8,553 bases of DNA from CAZCWX01 sp964502465 (GTDB taxonomy: Bacteria > Desulfobacterota > Binatia > Bin18), in the NCBI GenBank assembly GCA_964502465.1, contig CAZCWX010000758.1:1-8553 (forward strand). The letters run 5' to 3'. The stretch's first letter is position 1. Each line of letters starts with the position of its first letter. Shown one piece after another: positions 5,195-8,553 of the stretch. The notes beneath the pieces are model-generated. The model ran no database searches. It saw only the letters and a list, made by a program, of their open reading frames with translations, and had not been told where the DNA came from. The position numbers and the translations under genes were made by a program.

Positions 5195-6904
5195 TTATCC
5201 GCGCCGTGCCCCCTCGAGCATTTCACGCGCATGGCGCTTTGCCTCAGCGGTAATCTCAACGCCACCGAGCATGCGCGCGAGTTCTTGTAATTGCTCATTC
5301 GGAGTGAGCCGTTTCGCCCAAGAAACAGTGCGCCCTTTCGTTGTCGTCTTGGCCACTGTATAGGCGTGATCAGCAAATGCCGCGACCTGGGGTAAATGGG
5401 TAATGCAGAGCACTTGGCGTTGCCGTGCTAAGGCCTTTAAGCGACGTCCAACAACCTCGGCGACTGCACCGCCAATACCGGCATCAACTTCGTCAAAGAT
5501 GAGGGTTGGCGCTTCTCCCACAGCCGCACTCAGCGTCTTCAATGCCAGCATGAGCCGCGACAGCTCACCACCAGACGCAACCTGCACAAGCGGCAAGAGA
5601 GGCTCTCCAGGGTTCGCTGAGAGGTAGAACTCGATCTGATCGCAGCCAGTATGCCGTAGCCGCTGCCCATTACGGAGAAAAGGTGCCTCTATTGCCTCAG
5701 CAGCTTCTTTTCCCTCGTGAAAGTGCACGCTGAATTTTGCCCCTTTCATGCCCAGGGCGGCGAGTTCTCTCATCATGTAGATTTCCAGCGTTTGGGCGGC
5801 AGAGCGTCGAGCGAGTGACAGTTTCTGCGCATGCTCCCAGGCAGCCGCTGCTGCTGCCCGTCCCTCCTGCTGCAATGTCTCTATCGATTCTTCCCCACCT
5901 GCCAGTTGTTGCAGTTCCTGTGCGAGGGTTTCCTGGAGTGCCAGAATTGCTTCGACGCTTCCTCCGTATTTGTTTTTCAGACGCGACAGGAGTGTCAGAC
6001 GCGCATCAATGTCTTCCAAACGTTCAGGATTGAGGGCGAGACGCTCGCCGTATTTCCGCAGAGACAAGGCAGCTTCTTCAATCTGAACCAGGCCACTACT
6101 GAGCAAGACGAGCACTTCTTTGAGACTGTCATCGATACGGGTGAGGTCGCGTAATCGGGTCAGCAAGCGTCCTAGCCGGTCGGTCACTGCATATTCGCCC
6201 GCAGAAAGAATCTCTTCGCCTGCCGCAATTCCTTGTGATAATTTCTCAACGTTCAGGAGAACCGCTTTTTCCTGACGCAATGCTTCTTCCTCACCAGGTT
6301 GGAGGGCAGCACGTTGCATTTCATCGACTTGGAAGCGTACGAGCTCGCGTCGCGCCTGGGCTGCCTCTTTTCCTTCGGTGAGGGCGCGTAATTGCGCCCT
6401 CACCTGTCGCAACGCCTGATAGCGCTTTCCCATGTCTTCCACCTGAGGCCCTAAACTCGCGAACCCGTCGAGGAGCCCAAGAGCCGCGTCGCTCTCAAGC
6501 AAGGTCTGCTGCTCATGCTGGCCATAGATGTGCATTAGCCGCTCACCAATCTGGCGGAGCAGGGCAACAGTCGCAAGAGTGCTATTGAGATAAACGCGGC
6601 CACGTCCGTTCTGTGAGATCACCCGTCGGACCAGCAGCTCTTCGTCAGCAGAATACCCGCTCTCTTCGAGCAGCTGAGTCACCCCTGAGTCTGTGACTTC
6701 GAAGACCGCTTCGATCACGGCTTCCTGCGCTTCATGGCGAATAAGTTCGGCTGAGGCACGCCCACCAACAGCCAAGATAATGGCTTGCATCAGCAGGCTC
6801 TTCCCTGCCCCAGTCTCACCGGTGATGACATTGAGCCCACGGTCGAAGACGAGTTCCAGGGCGTCGATCAGCGCAAGATTTTTCACGTGCAGGTGTCGAA
6901 GCAT
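5195..6904 (-). CDS. recN: DNA repair protein RecN
   Basis: This 569-residue SMC-like ATPase is close to the usual RecN length (about 550-570). RecN acts in the cytoplasm in recombinational repair of double-strand breaks, where it helps hold or align DNA ends and sister chromatids. The N-terminal ATPase half shows the Walker A motif G-E-T-G-A-G-K-S (29-36) and the Q-loop region Y-G-Q-H-E-Q-Q (127-133). A long Glu/Gln/Leu/Arg-rich coiled-coil arm covers about 155-375. The C-terminal half has the ABC signature A-S-G-G-E-L-S-R (443-450), Walker B T-L-I-F-D-E-V-D (467-474), the D-loop A-G-I-G-G, and the switch His in I-T-H (501-503). All catalytic residues are present. The start fits the family N-terminus (M-L-x-x-L-x-V-x-N-L-A-L-I), although no Shine-Dalgarno sequence precedes it. 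A likely sigma-70 promoter lies about 50 bases upstream, and no LexA-type box was seen there. Confidence 0.95.
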   Translation of the reverse strand: MLRHLHVKNLALIDALELVFDRGLNVITGETGAGKSLLMQAIILAVGGRASAELIRHEAQEAVIEAVFEVTDSGVTQLLEESGYSADEELLVRRVISQNGRGRVYLNSTLATVALLRQIGERLMHIYGQHEQQTLLESDAALGLLDGFASLGPQVEDMGKRYQALRQVRAQLRALTEGKEAAQARRELVRFQVDEMQRAALQPGEEEALRQEKAVLLNVEKLSQGIAAGEEILSAGEYAVTDRLGRLLTRLRDLTRIDDSLKEVLVLLSSGLVQIEEAALSLRKYGERLALNPERLEDIDARLTLLSRLKNKYGGSVEAILALQETLAQELQQLAGGEESIETLQQEGRAAAAAAWEHAQKLSLARRSAAQTLEIYMMRELAALGMKGAKFSVHFHEGKEAAEAIEAPFLRNGQRLRHTGCDQIEFYLSANPGEPLLPLVQVASGGELSRLMLALKTLSAAVGEAPTLIFDEVDAGIGGAVAEVVGRRLKALARQRQVLCITHLPQVAAFADHAYTVAKTTTKGRTVSWAKRLTPNEQLQELARMLGGVEITAEAKRHAREMLEGARRG

Positions 6905-6952
6905 AAGGAACGATGTGCTGGGTTAGCGACTCACACTTGCTGAAACGGCCTC

Positions 6953-6981
6953 ATTGTAGCGCTCCCTCTTCATTCTTCCAA
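6953..6981 (-). promoter_or_regulatory. Likely sigma-70 promoter of recN
   Basis: On the - strand, TTGGAA (6981-6976, 4 of 6 matches to the -35 consensus) is followed after exactly 17 bases by TACAAT (6958-6953, 5 of 6 matches to the -10 consensus). Transcription would start near 6946, leaving a leader of about 40 bases before the recN ATG. The pair lies in the 152-base gap after the exporter gene. The rest of that gap holds no gene and no convincing terminator. Confidence 0.5.
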
Positions 6982-7056
6982 TACTCCTCTGGTCATGGGC
7001 CAGTTCGTAGCAGTCCAGGCGAGGGACAAAGAAGGATGACGCGCAGGACGCAGATT

Positions 7057-8553
7057 TCACGCAGCCGGCCGTTGGACGTCTTGCAAGCGGTCGCTGAGAA
7101 TTCTTGCAATGTTTAAGAAAATCTTGGCACCAATGCGCGGGTAGCGCCGTTGCATGCGGGACAAGAAGCGCTCATTCACGGCGATCACCTCGACATCTTC
7201 GGCAGCGATCACATCGGCGGTGCGTTCATGATGACGAATAAGCCCCATCTCGCCAAAGACCTCCCCGCGTCCAAGGGTGCGTACATAACGTGAGCGAATG
7301 AACACGTCAGCCGTCCCTTTGATAATCACGAACATTTCATTGCCCACCTCACCTTCGCGGATAATAGGCTGCCCGTGTGAAAATGTTTTCAACTGTCCCA
7401 TGAGCGTGACAATCTTCGCCTGCAGGGGGCGTAGTCCGGCAAAGAGGGGAATCGTTTTGTGTGGGTCTCTGCCAAGCTTGAGATAGAGGAGATCCCACAG
7501 CGTAATGATTGGAGTGGTGGCAAGCAACGCAGGGAGCAAAGCAATTTCCCCAACCAATGCCACCACCATCGTCGCTGCCGAAAGAAGGCCAAACTCCTGG
7601 ATAGGCACAAAAGTAGAAAAACTGAGCGCGAGAAAACCCAAGAAAAGGACAAGAGAAGCATAGAGTGCAGGTTTGCCTACGGTGGAGAGCGTTCTCAGGA
7701 GTGCCTCTTCTTGATGCGCGGTCTCACGCACCGCGGAGCTAAGCCGCGTCATGAGATGAATAGTGTCGTCCACCGCGATGCCCAGAGCGATCGCCGCGAT
7801 AATGTTTGTGCCAAAGTTCAGCACCGCACCTGAGACGCCCATCAGGCCAAAAAAAACAAGAATGGGGAACAGATTAGGGACCATAGCGATAATCCCGACT
7901 CGCACTGACAGGAACATGGCGGCCATCAGGATGAAAATAACTCCTGCCGTGAGGGCAAGGCTCTCGATTTGTCCGCTAATGATATCCCCGGTGGTGCGAG
8001 TGAGGAGAATCAGGTTTCCAGTCGCCTGGACTTTCAGTTCAGGTGGGAAACGGTCTCGCGCATACTGCTGAATACGGTCTACTGTGGCAGCAATATCACT
8101 CGAACGGGAAAGTGTCGTGCGGACCACAATGTTCACACGTGAGTGGTCCTTATTCACAAAGGTGGAAACCATACTTGTAGGACTGCGGCTCGCGACAAGA
8201 CGCATCACTCCTTCCAACTGATCGGGGTTTTCCCAAAAGGTCATCTTTTTCCCCGCCGCCGAGGACTCGACGATCTCTCCCTCTGGAGAGACGATAATGT
8301 CATCACTTTTCCCTCCCTCCTGTATGTTTCTATCGATCATTTCGCAAATATCGACAAAAGAGGTTGTCTTATCCACGCCGGGCAAAGAATCAATATAGAG
8401 TTGGAGATCTTTGATTCGGCGCAGCGTATCCCACTTCCTCATAATATCGGGGGCGTCACCGTCAATGACCACGTAAAAGGCCATACTGCCAGTCAGGTGA
8501 CGGTTGATCGCATCCGTTGCTTGACGAATCGGATCGCGTTCGCGAAAGAACGA
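7057..8553 (-). CDS. RND/MMPL-family exporter with C-terminal cyclic-nucleotide-binding domain (5' end beyond window)
   Basis: The frame is open to the right edge, so only the last 498 residues are visible; the ATG at 8484 is internal. The first visible residues (S-F-F-R-E-R-D-P-I-R-Q) match the periplasmic-loop start of RND-superfamily predicted exporters (COG1033/MMPL type). The periplasmic loop runs to about residue 195. About five membrane segments follow (roughly 198-348), including G-I-A-V-D-D-T-I-H-L, whose Asp pair (262-263) matches the proton-relay position of RND pumps. This is the second half of a pump that normally has 12 segments. After a short linker, residues about 388-485 form a cyclic-nucleotide-binding fold. 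It has the turn G-E-V-G-N-E-M-F-V-I and a phosphate-binding cassette F-G-E-M-G-L with Glu 435 and Arg 444, the residues that hold cAMP in CAP-like domains. The domain should face the cytoplasm. It may gate export by a nucleotide (inference). The cargo is unknown; lipids or hopanoids are typical for relatives. Confidence 0.85.
   Translation of the reverse strand, partial: SFFRERDPIRQATDAINRHLTGSMAFYVVIDGDAPDIMRKWDTLRRIKDLQLYIDSLPGVDKTTSFVDICEMIDRNIQEGGKSDDIIVSPEGEIVESSAAGKKMTFWENPDQLEGVMRLVASRSPTSMVSTFVNKDHSRVNIVVRTTLSRSSDIAATVDRIQQYARDRFPPELKVQATGNLILLTRTTGDIISGQIESLALTAGVIFILMAAMFLSVRVGIIAMVPNLFPILVFFGLMGVSGAVLNFGTNIIAAIALGIAVDDTIHLMTRLSSAVRETAHQEEALLRTLSTVGKPALYASLVLFLGFLALSFSTFVPIQEFGLLSAATMVVALVGEIALLPALLATTPIITLWDLLYLKLGRDPHKTIPLFAGLRPLQAKIVTLMGQLKTFSHGQPIIREGEVGNEMFVIIKGTADVFIRSRYVRTLGRGEVFGEMGLIRHHERTADVIAAEDVEVIAVNERFLSRMQRRYPRIGAKIFLNIARILSDRLQDVQRPAA

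Noticed and set aside
6982..7056. Possible terminator or repeat between the exporter gene and recN
   Set aside because: Only 4-base stems and short CGCAG-like repeats are visible, which is not above chance.

Overview
The window looks like a chromosomal segment from an uncultivated, probably Gram-negative soil or marine bacterium, moderately GC-rich by eye (mid-50s per cent). A luciferase-like flavin oxidoreductase, a FadE-type acyl-CoA dehydrogenase, an RND/MMPL exporter and a lipoprotein with a Gram-negative-style lipobox together suggest lineages such as Binatota, Desulfobacterota or Tectomicrobia. This assignment is inference from gene content only. No phage, transposase, CRISPR, tRNA or rRNA gene was found, and no gene-free stretch exceeds about 150 bases.

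Layout: on the + strand at the left edge are the 3' end of a luciferase-like monooxygenase gene (1-421) and a small TPR lipoprotein gene (460-915). Everything else is on the - strand. Read in transcription order from the right edge, it is: an RND-family exporter with a C-terminal cyclic-nucleotide-binding domain (5' end cut by the window edge), recN, an acyl-CoA dehydrogenase, the pyruvate dehydrogenase E1 alpha and beta genes, and an exported protein of unknown function. The last gene overlaps the lipoprotein gene tail-to-tail by 50 bases.

How the genes work together: pdhA and pdhB encode the two chains of the thiamine-diphosphate E1 enzyme that decarboxylates pyruvate toward acetyl-CoA, but no E2 or E3 gene is adjacent. 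The acyl-CoA dehydrogenase would also feed acetyl-CoA metabolism, by beta-oxidation. RecN is housekeeping DNA repair with its own likely promoter. The exported protein is probably co-expressed with pdhB, through a junction where a strong hairpin covers its ribosome-binding site.

The most notable non-genic structure is a pair of short palindromic elements (3724-3807 and 5079-5185) in the same orientation. Each lies 6-9 bases after the stop codon of a - strand gene. They share both termini but have unrelated interiors. The most notable gene is the exporter fused to a cyclic-nucleotide-binding domain that keeps the canonical ligand residues. I found no clear evidence of an entirely new multi-gene system.
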